From the NCBI RefSeq assembly GCF_009733595.1, contig NZ_WOFH01000003.1:62001-126000 (forward strand): a stretch of DNA of 64,000 nt, written 5' to 3'. The position numbers and the translations under genes are program-made. Source of the DNA: Actinomadura litoris (GTDB lineage Bacteria; Actinomycetota; Actinomycetes; Streptosporangiales; Streptosporangiaceae). How positions within the stretch are numbered: position 1 is the first letter of the stretch; each line of letters begins with the position of its first letter. The notes beneath the pieces are model-generated. The model saw only the letters and a list, made by a program, of their open reading frames with translations, searched no databases and had not been told where the DNA came from. Of this stretch, positions 45,569 through 54,800 are shown in pieces.

Positions 45569-45983
45569 CCGGCAGGCTGATCGACCGGAGCCCGGCGGGG
45601 CGATGTTCACCGCTCGTCGGGGCGGGGCCCGTCCTCCTTCGTGACCGCATGTGGATCTCTTCGTGTGCGGTGGTCGGCATGGTCGGTGCTCCTTCCATCG
45701 ATTCAGGGAGAGGCGCTGGTGGCTGCCCGGACCTTCGCGGCTCAACCGACTTCATGTCTTGAGTCTCGGGCGCCTCGACGGGCAGCGGAACTGGAATGCG
45801 ATTCTGTGGAAAAACCCGGCTCGGAGGGCCCGACGATCGGGGCGCGCAGGTGTGCCGCGCGGCGGGTGTGACGTGCGGGGGAGACCGGCGGACGGCCCGA
45901 GATCAGGGAGGTTGCGCGGGGCGTCCGGCGGGGCCGATATTGGGGGTGCCGCGCGATGGGGCGTGGCGATGGAAGGGAGAGAG
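45569..45983. other. gene-free region upstream of aacS
   Basis: About 415 bases with no credible gene. It holds one copy of a 29-base motif shared with 56788 (see the repeat entry). Confidence 0.4.
45792..45820 (+). repeat. 29-base motif, copy 1
   Basis: TGGAATGCGATTCTGTGGA followed by AAAACCCGGC. A matching copy with one base inserted is at 56788-56817 (TGGAATGCCGTTCTGTGGA, then TAAGCCCCGGC). A weaker relative, CGGAACGTTCTGTGGAT, occurs upstream of secA near 20300. All three lie in intergenic DNA, upstream of aacS, a lipoprotein gene and secA respectively. Confidence 0.5.
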
Positions 45984-47945
45984 ATGTCCCGTGACCATGA
46001 GGTCTCCGAGGGCTCGCCGTTGTGGGAGCCGTCGGAGGAGGTCGTCGCGAATGCGCGGGTGACCCACTTCGTCCGCTGGCTGGGGGATCGGGGCGTCTCA
46101 ACGGAGTCCTACGACGACCTCTGGCGCTGGTCGGTCACGGAGGTCGACGCGTTCTGGGACGCGGTGTGGTCGTACTTCGAGGTCGTCGGCCGGCGGGGCG
46201 ACGGTCCGGTGCGCGCGGGCGGCACGATGCCCGTGGACGGGTTGACATGGTTCCCCGGCGCGACGCTCAACTATGCGGCCAATGCCCTGCGCAATACCTC
46301 GGAGAACCCGGACAAGGCTGCGGTCATCTTCCGCTCTGAGGCGGGTGGTCACCGTGTCCTCACCCATCGCGAGTTGGCCCTTCACGTGGCCGAGGTCCGC
46401 GCGGGCCTCGCGGAGCTGGGCGTCGGCAGGGGAGACCGGGTCGCCGCCTACATCCCGAACATCCCCGAGGCTCTGGTCTGCTTCCTGGCGACGGCGTCGC
46501 TGGGAGCGGTCTGGTCGTCCTGCTCTCCGGACTTCGGGGCCTCCTCGGTGATCGACAGGTTCGCGCAGATCGAGCCGAAGGTGCTCATCGCCGTGGACGG
46601 CTACGCCTACAACGGCAAGCGGTTCGACCGGCGGGACACGCTCGCCGAGATCGAGGCGGAGCTGCCGAGCCTCGCCGCCACCGTCCTGATCCCCTACCTC
46701 GACCCGGCCGCCGTCCCGGACGGACTGCGAGTCGGTATGCACTACCGCGACCTGCCTCGCCCCGGCCACGACACGTTGGAGTTCGAGGACGTTCCCTTCG
46801 ACCATCCGCTGTGGGTCGTCTATTCGTCCGGGACGACGGGGCTGCCCAAGCCGATCGTCCATGGGCACGGCGGGGTCGTCCTGGAGCACCTCAAGGCGCT
46901 TTCCTTCCACCAGGACCTCGGCCCCGAGGACGTCTTCTTCTGGTACACCACGACCGGCTGGATGATGTGGAACTACCTCATCGGCGGCCTGCTCGTGGGA
47001 TCCACCATCGTCATGTACGACGGCGCTCCGCTCGACCTCTGGTCCCTCGCCGCCGACAATGGCGTCACGTATATGGGAGTGGGCGCGCCCTATATCACCG
47101 CCTCGGCGAAGGAAGGGCGGCGTCCCGGACGGGATCACGACCTCTCCCGCTTGCGCGGTATCGGCTCCACCGGCTCGCCGCTGCCCCCCGAGGGTTTCGC
47201 CTGGATATACGACGCCGTCGGCGAGGATCTGCTCCTGGGATCGATGTCCGGCGGCACCGACCTCTGCACCGCCTTCGTGGGGCCGTCGCCTCTGCTGCCG
47301 CTGCGCGCGGGCGTCATCCAGTGCCGTTGCCTGGGCGCCAAGATCGAGGCGTTCGGCGACGAGGGCAAACCGGTCGTGGACGAGGTCGGAGAGCTGGTCA
47401 TCACCGAGCCCATGCCGTCCATGCCCGTCGGCTTCTGGAACGACGCGGACGGCGAGCGGTACCGCGAATCCTATTTCGGGATGTACCCCGGCATCTGGCG
47501 CCATGGCGACTGGATCAAGATCCTGCCGGACGGCGGCTGCGTCATTTACGGCCGCTCCGACTCCACCCTCAATCGGGGTGGTGTGCGGATGGGCACCTCC
47601 GACTTCTACCGCGTGGTCGAGGCTTTCGACGAGATCGCCGACAGCCTCGTCATCGACACCGGACGCCTGGGGCAGGAGGGCCGCCTTCTGCTCTACGTCC
47701 AGCTCGCCCCTGATGCCTCTCTTGGCGACGACCTCGTGAACAGCCTCAAGCGGCGGATCCGGTCCGCGCTGTCACCTCGCCACGTCCCGGACGAGATCCA
47801 CGAGGTCCCCGGTATTCCGCGCACGCTGTCGGGTAAGAAGCTGGAGGTTCCCGTCCGGAAGATATTGCAGGGCACCCCGGTCGACAAGGCCGCGAACCGC
47901 GACTCCATGGCCAATCCGGAGGTTCTCGAACACTTCACTAAGTGA
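45984..47945 (+). CDS. acetoacetate-CoA ligase
   Basis: 653 residues, typical for acetoacetyl-CoA synthetase. The acyl-adenylate motif is WVVYSSGTTGLPKPIVHGHGG, with WYTTTGWMMWNY, GSMSGGTDLCTAFVG, and the hinge region GRSDSTLNRGGVRMGTSDFY; the C-terminal Lys region is RTLSGKKLEVPVRKI. It activates acetoacetate with ATP and CoA in the cytosol, allowing use of ketone bodies and storage-polymer products. ATG 45984 has GGAAGGGAGAG upstream; ATG 45969 is an alternative. Confidence 0.94.
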   Translation: MSRDHEVSEGSPLWEPSEEVVANARVTHFVRWLGDRGVSTESYDDLWRWSVTEVDAFWDAVWSYFEVVGRRGDGPVRAGGTMPVDGLTWFPGATLNYAANALRNTSENPDKAAVIFRSEAGGHRVLTHRELALHVAEVRAGLAELGVGRGDRVAAYIPNIPEALVCFLATASLGAVWSSCSPDFGASSVIDRFAQIEPKVLIAVDGYAYNGKRFDRRDTLAEIEAELPSLAATVLIPYLDPAAVPDGLRVGMHYRDLPRPGHDTLEFEDVPFDHPLWVVYSSGTTGLPKPIVHGHGGVVLEHLKALSFHQDLGPEDVFFWYTTTGWMMWNYLIGGLLVGSTIVMYDGAPLDLWSLAADNGVTYMGVGAPYITASAKEGRRPGRDHDLSRLRGIGSTGSPLPPEGFAWIYDAVGEDLLLGSMSGGTDLCTAFVGPSPLLPLRAGVIQCRCLGAKIEAFGDEGKPVVDEVGELVITEPMPSMPVGFWNDADGERYRESYFGMYPGIWRHGDWIKILPDGGCVIYGRSDSTLNRGGVRMGTSDFYRVVEAFDEIADSLVIDTGRLGQEGRLLLYVQLAPDASLGDDLVNSLKRRIRSALSPRHVPDEIHEVPGIPRTLSGKKLEVPVRKILQGTPVDKAANRDSMANPEVLEHFTK

Positions 47946-48024
47946 AGACTGGACTTATGGTGCTGGTCCGAATCTCGCCTCTTGGAATCCGGATGTGGGG
48001 TTGCGATAAGGCCGGATTGCGGGG

Positions 48025-48624
48025 TCAGTTGCGTTTTTCCGCGTAGGACTGGATGTCGCGGCGGCGGTAGAGACGCCGGACTCGTCCGCCCCCCAACCGT
48101 TCCACGCGGGCCGGTTCGGGCCATCCCGCCGGTGGGCGTTTCGGATAGACGGTGACGCTCGTCTGCGCGAGCCCGAGGATCCGGGCGGCCTCGGCGAGGG
48201 TGACCAGATCGTCAGGTCCGTTCTCGCGCGGACGTTCGGTGTGGGCCGCGTACCAAGCGGCCCACTCCTTCTCGTTCCAGTACAGGGCTTTGCCCGCGCG
48301 ATGGGCGGCGTCGGGATGGCCGTTCGACTCGCGGTCCGCCCACAACTGCTTGAGCCGGTGGCGGCTGACGCCGTGGCGTGCGGCGAGTTCGTCGCGGCCG
48401 GCAAGCCCCGGCGGGACGGAGGCGGAGCCGCGCGAGGCATGCCAGCGGTCCCATGCGTCCGCGTCCCACACGAGTTGTGATCCGACCGTCCCGGCCGGCT
48501 CCGGATGGCCGTTGCGGTCGCGCTCGCGGAACCACTTCTCCAGCGTGCTGCGTCCCAGCCCGTGCGCGTCCATCAAGTCGGCGCGGGTATAGACACGGCG
48601 TCCGTCGAGTGTGGTCACCGGCAC
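48025..48624 (-). CDS. protein with three tandem helix-turn-helix modules
   Basis: 199 residues, not recognised as a named family. It consists of three similar ~56-residue modules at about 11-66, 75-130 and 140-198. Each begins with a MerR/excisionase-like helix-turn-helix (TRADLMDAHGLGRSTLEKWF, GRDELAARHGVSRHRLKQLW, TLAEAARILGLAQTSVTVY), continues with a wing-like segment (modules 1 and 2 both have NGHP; module 3 has AGWPEPARVE) and ends with an aromatic or basic helix (DAWDRWHASR, KEWAAWYAAH, RRDIQSYAEKR). No other domain is present. GTG 48624 or 48618 may be the start. Confidence 0.7.
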   Translation of the reverse strand: MPVTTLDGRRVYTRADLMDAHGLGRSTLEKWFRERDRNGHPEPAGTVGSQLVWDADAWDRWHASRGSASVPPGLAGRDELAARHGVSRHRLKQLWADRESNGHPDAAHRAGKALYWNEKEWAAWYAAHTERPRENGPDDLVTLAEAARILGLAQTSVTVYPKRPPAGWPEPARVERLGGGRVRRLYRRRDIQSYAEKRN

Positions 48625-48861
48625 AGTCTCACCTATGCGAACCGGGGTTTGCGCGGTATCGCCGCCGGGTCGGCAGCATTAGGGTGGTCCCCGAGCCCAA
48701 ATGTGTCCGATCGGGTGCGGGGCGTCAGAACGCGCCGTAAGGTCGCAGGGGCGAGTGAACTTTCCCGGGGTTTGGGGCGTCATACAAGCGGAGCGGCGAC
48801 CTGCGGAAATAGGTCTCTGGCCCGTTTCGGTCCGTCGAGATGGAGAGGGACGGTTTCACGC

Positions 48862-50388
48862 ATGGAGGTTGGGGCGCTGCGATCCGGTGACCCGGAGCGG
48901 CTTGGTTCGTACGCCCTGACCGGCCGGGTCGGCGAGGGCGGCCAGGGCACCGTCTTCCTCGGCGAGGACGAGAACGGGCGGCAGGTGGCCGTCAAGCTGC
49001 TGCACGCCGAACTGACGTCCGACGACAAGGCACGCGCCCGTTTCCTGCGTGAACTTGAGGTCGCCAAGCAGGTGGCGCCGTTCTGCACGGCGCAGGTCAT
49101 CGACGCGGACGCGACGGGCGAGCGGCCTTACATCGTCAGCGAGTACGTCCCGGGCCCGTCCCTCAACCAGTACGTCACGCAGGACGGTCCGCTCGTTGGC
49201 GCGGCCCTTGACCGGCTCGCGATCGCCACGGCCACGGCGCTCGCCGCGATCCACCAAGCGAAGATCATCCATCGCGACTTCAAGCCCCACAACGTCCTGA
49301 TCGGCCCGGACGGCCCCCGCGTCATCGACTTCGGGGTGGCACGTGCCATCAGTGGCTCGACGACGCTGACCAGCCGGGTCATCGGCACGCCCTCCTACAT
49401 GGCGCCCGAGCAGATCCAGGGAGAGGATGTCGGCACCGCCGCCGACGTCTTCTGCTGGGCGGCCACGCTGGTGTTCGCGGCCACCGGCGAGCCGCCGTTC
49501 GGCCAGGACACGATCCCCGCGGTGATCAACCGCATCCTGCACGAGGAACCGGAGCTCGGTGACCTCACCGGCCCGCTGCGCGATCTCGTCCTCGCCTGCC
49601 TGCGGAAGGACCCGGCGGGGCGTCCGCCCGCACGGCAGGTCCTGATGCGCCTGCTCGGCCACGAGGACGCCCCGGTGTCCGACATCGCCCCTCCGCCGAG
49701 CGACACCGACGAGACGGCGATGCTCGCCGCGGGCAGCGTGCTGGCCTCGGAGGCGGCCGACGACTACCAGCAGGCGGCCGCTGGCCTACCGCCCGCCGAC
49801 CACGCGCCCGCCGCGCAGGCCGATGCCGCAGCGTTCGGTCCCGCCGGACATGACGTCCCGGATCAGACCCAGGGCGCCGCCGGAAGGCTGCCCACCCCCG
49901 CCGAATGGGCCGCCGGCAACACCCTGCCGCCCCACTTCGCGCCGGAGAAGCGCGGCCTTCGCAAGACGCTCGTGGGTTCGGGACGTTCGGCCGTGCTCGC
50001 CGGAGCCGCCGCGCTGGTCTTGGCGATCGTGGTGGTCTCGTCGGTGCTCGCGCTGAGCTCGGGCGACAAGGGCAAGGCGGGGCAGAAGGTGAGCGACCCC
50101 AGCGCCCCGGCCAAGTCGAGCGAGGTCGCGCCCAGCTCGACCGCCCCGAGAACCCATGCTCCCGTCGAGGAGACGCCCGAGAGCCCGTCCGGCCCGCCGC
50201 CGTCGGCGAGCCCGTCGCCCAGCGATACGCCGCCCCCGTCCGACACCCCGACGCCGAGCGATACACCGACGGACCCCACGCCGACGCACACCACCGAGAG
50301 CCCGGACCCGACGCCCACGACCACGCCCACCGCCCCCACGACCACGCCCACCGCTCCCGCGGGCAAGAACGCAGCCCCTCCCAGCTAA
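48862..50388 (+). CDS. transmembrane Ser/Thr protein kinase
   Basis: 508 residues. The kinase domain (about 16-270) has the glycine loop GRVGEGGQGTVFLGE, ATP-binding Lys in QVAVKLL (Lys45), catalytic loop IIHRDFKPHNVLI, DFGVARAI and SYMAPEQIQG. A Pro/Ala-rich juxtamembrane linker leads to one transmembrane helix (about 373-397) and an extracellular Ser/Thr/Pro-rich tail with repeated PSDTP motifs and no sensor domain such as PASTA. It probably senses an unknown envelope signal. ATG 48862 follows GGAGAGGGA. The last codons run into the first repeat of the following array. Confidence 0.93.
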   Translation: MEVGALRSGDPERLGSYALTGRVGEGGQGTVFLGEDENGRQVAVKLLHAELTSDDKARARFLRELEVAKQVAPFCTAQVIDADATGERPYIVSEYVPGPSLNQYVTQDGPLVGAALDRLAIATATALAAIHQAKIIHRDFKPHNVLIGPDGPRVIDFGVARAISGSTTLTSRVIGTPSYMAPEQIQGEDVGTAADVFCWAATLVFAATGEPPFGQDTIPAVINRILHEEPELGDLTGPLRDLVLACLRKDPAGRPPARQVLMRLLGHEDAPVSDIAPPPSDTDETAMLAAGSVLASEAADDYQQAAAGLPPADHAPAAQADAAAFGPAGHDVPDQTQGAAGRLPTPAEWAAGNTLPPHFAPEKRGLRKTLVGSGRSAVLAGAAALVLAIVVVSSVLALSSGDKGKAGQKVSDPSAPAKSSEVAPSSTAPRTHAPVEETPESPSGPPPSASPSPSDTPPPSDTPTPSDTPTDPTPTHTTESPDPTPTTTPTAPTTTPTAPAGKNAAPPS

Positions 50389-51808
50389 CACCGCCCCCCG
50401 CTGATACCACCCTCCTCGCTAGGGGTTTCCAGCGGTCAGGGCGCAGAACGCGGTCACGAGGCGCCCTGCCCCGCTCAACGCGGCCCCTCCCCGCTGACGC
50501 CACTCCTACCAGCTAGGACGGCCTTCCAGCGGTCAGCGCGCAGAGCGCGGCGGGGAAAGGGAGCCTCTCCCTGCTGACGCCGCTCCTACCAGCTCGGGCG
50601 GGTCTCCAGTGGTCAGGCGCGCAGGGTGCGGCGGGGGCCTCTCCCTGCTGGCGGCGCTTCTACCAGCTCGGGCGGGCTTCCAGTGGTCAAGCGCAGGGGC
50701 GCGCGCGATCGTGAGGCGCCCCTCCCCGCTGACGCCGCCCCTCCCAGCTCGGGCGGGTCTCCAGCGGTCAGCGCGCAGGGCGCGGCGGTAGGGCGCCTCT
50801 CCCTGCTGACGGTGCCCCTCGCAGCAAGGGCGGGTCTCCAGTGGTCAGGCGCAGGGCGCGGTCGTGGGGCGTCTCTCCCTGCTGACGCCGCCCCTCCCAG
50901 CTTGGGCGGGCTTCTAGTGGTCAGCGCGCAGGGCGCGGCGGCGGGGGCCTCTCGCTGCTGACGCCGCTCCTACCAGCTCGGGCGGGCTTCCAGTGGTGGT
51001 CAGGCGCAGGGGCGCGCGCGGTCGTGGGGGCCTCTCCCTGCTGACGGTGCCCCTCCCAGCTCGGGCGGGTCTCCGGTGGTCAGGCGCAGGGCGCGGTCGG
51101 GTGCGTGCGCGTCTCGCGCGTGTGGTCATCTGTGGATGCCTGGTCAGGTCGCCTCCTTCCGGGGTTCGCGGCGCGGAGACCTACTCAGGGTCTCCTGGCG
51201 GAGCCGATCAGCCCGGACTCCTTCCGGGTTCGTAGCGCAGATTGCTCTGAGTGTTCCGCTGCGATCGCGACGTCGCTTGGGCGGCGACGTTGTTGCGGGG
51301 TGGCCGTGCTCACGCGGGGCGGGGGACCAAGCCCTCGGTGGTTCGCATCCCGCGCGGTCGCTGCCCTGCCGTATTTGGGCGCGGGTGTGTGGGCGGATGC
51401 CGGGTTGCGCGGGTTGTGAGCCTCCGGCCTGGTTTTCGGGCATGGGGACTGAGGGGTTCAGGGCTGTGGTTGGGGGGCTGGGTGGTTGCGATGGGGTGTT
51501 GTGGGGAGTGGAGGGCCATGGCTGGGTGAGCTGGCGGTTCTGGGCCTTGTGGCTGAGGGAGGGCGAGGCGGTGCGCGGACGGGGGAAGTGGCGGTTGGGG
51601 TGGGTTTCGGCCGCCGTCGTGTGTGCGGGCGGGGTGGGCGGACGGGCACTTCGGCGATCTTCGGGCAGGGGTGCTGGAGGGCCTGGCAGGGTGGGCAAGG
51701 CCACGTCCACCTCGGTGCCGAGCAGGTCGGCTTTGGGGGATTTCCTGGCTACGCTGGCGCAGTGAGCGGCGCCACAACGAGGTGGCGCATTCTCTAGGGG
51801 AGTTGTTG
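50389..51808. other. 1.4-kb gene-free region between kinase and gdh
   Basis: The first half is the nine-unit repeat array; the second half, about 51113-51808, is G-rich on the plus strand with many GGG-GGGG runs. No convincing gene occurs. The region ends in GGGGAG, the ribosome site of gdh at 51797. The annotated starts of all open frames here are repeat-derived or biased-composition artefacts. Confidence 0.7.
50400..51112 (+). repeat. nine-unit ~80-bp tandem repeat array
   Basis: Units are anchored on GCTGACG-like starts at 50400, 50493, 50573, 50647, 50728, 50805, 50881, 50957 and 51040 (spacing 74-93 bases). The consensus is GCTGACGCCGCTCCTACCAG, then CTCGGGCGGGTCTCCAGTGG, TCAGGCGCAGGGCGCGG, a variable GTCGTGGGG/GCGGGGG part and CCTCTCCCT. 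The central units are most alike and the ends more divergent, the usual pattern for expansion by slippage or unequal exchange. The first divergent unit starts at the stop of the kinase gene. Confidence 0.88.
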
Positions 51809-54800
51809 ATGGGCGGCAAGCTCGACCAAGCGAAGGACGACCTGCTCAGGAGGGCCGCGGAGACTTGTGCCCAGCGTCCCGGCGGTAAGGGCGAGGACGT
51901 GGAGGAGGCCCTCGCCTACCTCCGCCTCTACTACCGGCACGTGGCGCCCGAGGACCTGCTGTCGCGGGACCCCGCCGACATCTGCGGCCCGGCGATGGCG
52001 CACCGGCTGCTCGGTGAGGAGCGGCCGCAGGGGCGCGCGAAGGTGCGGGTGTTCACGCCGTCGCTGGAGGAGTACGGCTGGGACCCGGGGCACACGGTCG
52101 TCCAGGTCGTGACCGACGACATGCCGTTCCTGGTCGACTCGGTGACGATGGAGCTGAACCGCCACCAGCTCGCCACCCATCTGATCGTCCACCCCCTGCT
52201 CGGCGTGGACCGCGACGTCGCGGGCCAGATGCGGGCGTTCCGCGGCAAGCTCGACAGCGCCACCGACATCGACGAGTCGTGGATCCACATCGAAGTGGAC
52301 CGCACCAGTGACCGTGAGCGACTGGCCGCTCTCGAAAAGGATCTGCTCCGCGTCCTGCAGGACGTGCGGGTCGCCGTCGAGGACGAGCCGAAGATGCGCG
52401 CCCGCGCCGGGGAGATCGCCGCCGCGATCCGGGAGGCCGCGCCGCCGCTGCCCGCCAAGGAGCTCGCCGAGGGCGTCGAGCTGCTCGACTGGCTGGCCGA
52501 CGGGCACTTCACCTTCCTGGGGTACCGCGACTACACGCTGACCGAGGGCGGGGACACCGCTGAGGGGCGCGGGACGCTCGGGCTCCGCCCCGAGCCGGGC
52601 ACCGGGCTCGGCATCCTGCGCAACGACAAGCGCGAGTCCGACAGCTTCGCCTCGCTGCCCCCGGAGGTCCGCGAGAAGGCCACCGAGAAGCACCTGCTGG
52701 TGCTGACCAAGGCGAACTCGCGCTCGACCGTCCACCGGCCGCTGTACCTCGACTACATCGGGGTGAAGAAGTTCGACGAGTCCGGGGAGGTCATCGGCGA
52801 GCGCCGGTTCCTTGGGCTGTTCACGCACGTCGCCTACAGCGAGTCGATCGCGCACGTGCCCGTCCTCAAGCGCAAGCTCGAAGAGGTGCTGGAAGAGGCC
52901 GACTTCACCGCCGACAGCTACGACGGCCAGGACCTCATCGAGATACTGGAGAGCTACCCGCGCGACGAGCTGTTCCAGATCTCCGTCGACGACCTGCTGT
53001 CGATCTCGCTGGGCGTGCTGCGGCTGCGCGAGCGCAGGCAACTGAAGCTGTTCCTGCGCAAGGACCTGTACGGGCGCTACATGTCGTGCATGGTCTACCT
53101 GCCGCGCGACCGGTACACCACGCAGGTCCGGCTGCGCATCCAGCAGATACTGCGGGACGCGTTCGAGGGCGTCAGCGTCGACTACAGCGCGAACGTGACC
53201 GAGTCGATGCTCGCGCGGCTGCACGTGGTGGTGCGGGGCGAGCGCGGACGTCCGCTGCCCGACGTGGACGTGGACGACCTGGAGGCGCGGCTGGCGAACG
53301 CGACCCGCTCGTGGGGCGACGACCTGGCCGACGCGATCGTCGAGCAGTGCGGCGAGGAACGTTCCGGTACGCTCGCGCGGCGCTACGCGAACGCCTTCCC
53401 CGAGGGGTACAAGGCCGACTTCCCGGCCCGGACCGCAGTCGCCGACCTGCGTCGCCTCGACGAGCTGACCGGCGACGACGACACCTCGATCAACCTGTAC
53501 GAGCCCTACGGCGCCCAGCCCGGCGAGCGGCGCCTGAAGATCTACCGGCTGGGCGAGCCGATCTCGCTGTCGCGGGTGCTGCCGCTGCTCCAGAACATGG
53601 GCGTCGAGGTCATCGACGAGCGGCCGTACGAGATCGCGACCGGTGACGGTCGGCGGTACTGGATCTACGACCTCGGGCTGCGGTACGTCCCGCCCGTGGA
53701 CGTCCCGGAGGAGGCCATCAAGGGCCTGTTCCAGGAGGCGTTCACCGCGCTGTGGCGCGGCCGGATCGAGAACGACGGCTTCAACGCCCTCGTCCTGCAC
53801 GTGGGGCTGAGCTGGTGGCAGGCGATGATCCTGCGCGCCTACGCCCTGTACCTGCGGCAGACCGGCACCACCTTCTCCAAGCGCTACATCGAGCAGGTGC
53901 TGCTGCGCAACGCGCAGATCACCCGGCTGCTGATCCGGCTGTGGGAGAGCCGCCTCGACCCCTCGCTCGCGGGCGGTGAGGAGGAGCGCAGCCTCGGCAT
54001 CACCGAGGAGCTCCAGGGCAAGCTGGACGAGGTCGCCAGCCTCGACGAGGACCGCATCCTCCGTGCCTACCTGGCGATGATCCAGGCGACGCTGCGCACG
54101 AACCACTACCAGCACAAGCCCTACCTGGCGGTCAAGTTCGACCCGCAGGGCATCCCGGACCTGCCCCAGCCGCGCCCGACGTACGAGATCTTCGTGTACT
54201 CGCCGAAGGTGGAGGGCGTGCACCTGCGGTTCGGGTCCGTGGCGCGCGGCGGGCTGCGCTGGTCGGACCGGCGGGAGGACTTCCGCACCGAGATCCTCGG
54301 GCTGGTGAAGGCGCAGGCGGTGAAGAACACCGTCATCGTGCCCGCGGGTGCCAAGGGCGGGTTCGTCGGCAAGCAGCTCCCCGACCCCGCCGCCGACCGC
54401 GAGGCGTTCATGCAGGCGGGCATCGCCTGCTACAAGGACTTCATCTCCGGCCTGCTCGACGTCACCGACAACCTGGTGGACGGCAAGGTCGTCCCGCCCT
54501 CGAACGTGGTCCGCCACGACGGCGACGACACCTACCTCGTCGTCGCGGCCGACAAGGGCACCGCGACGTTCTCCGACATCGCCAACGGTGTCGCCGCCGA
54601 ATACGGGTTCTGGCTCGGCGACGCGTTCGCCTCGGGCGGCTCGGTCGGCTACGACCACAAGGCGATGGGCATCACCGCGCGCGGCGCCTGGGAATCGGTC
54701 AAGTACCACTTCCGCTCCCTCGGTAAGGACATCCAGAGCGAGGACTTCACCGTCGTCGGCATCGGCGACATGTCCGGCGACGTGTTCGGCAACGGGATGC

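Noticed and set aside
50400-51112. CRISPR array
   Set aside because: Units are ~80 bases with no unique spacers and no cas genes nearby; tandem repeat is the correct description.
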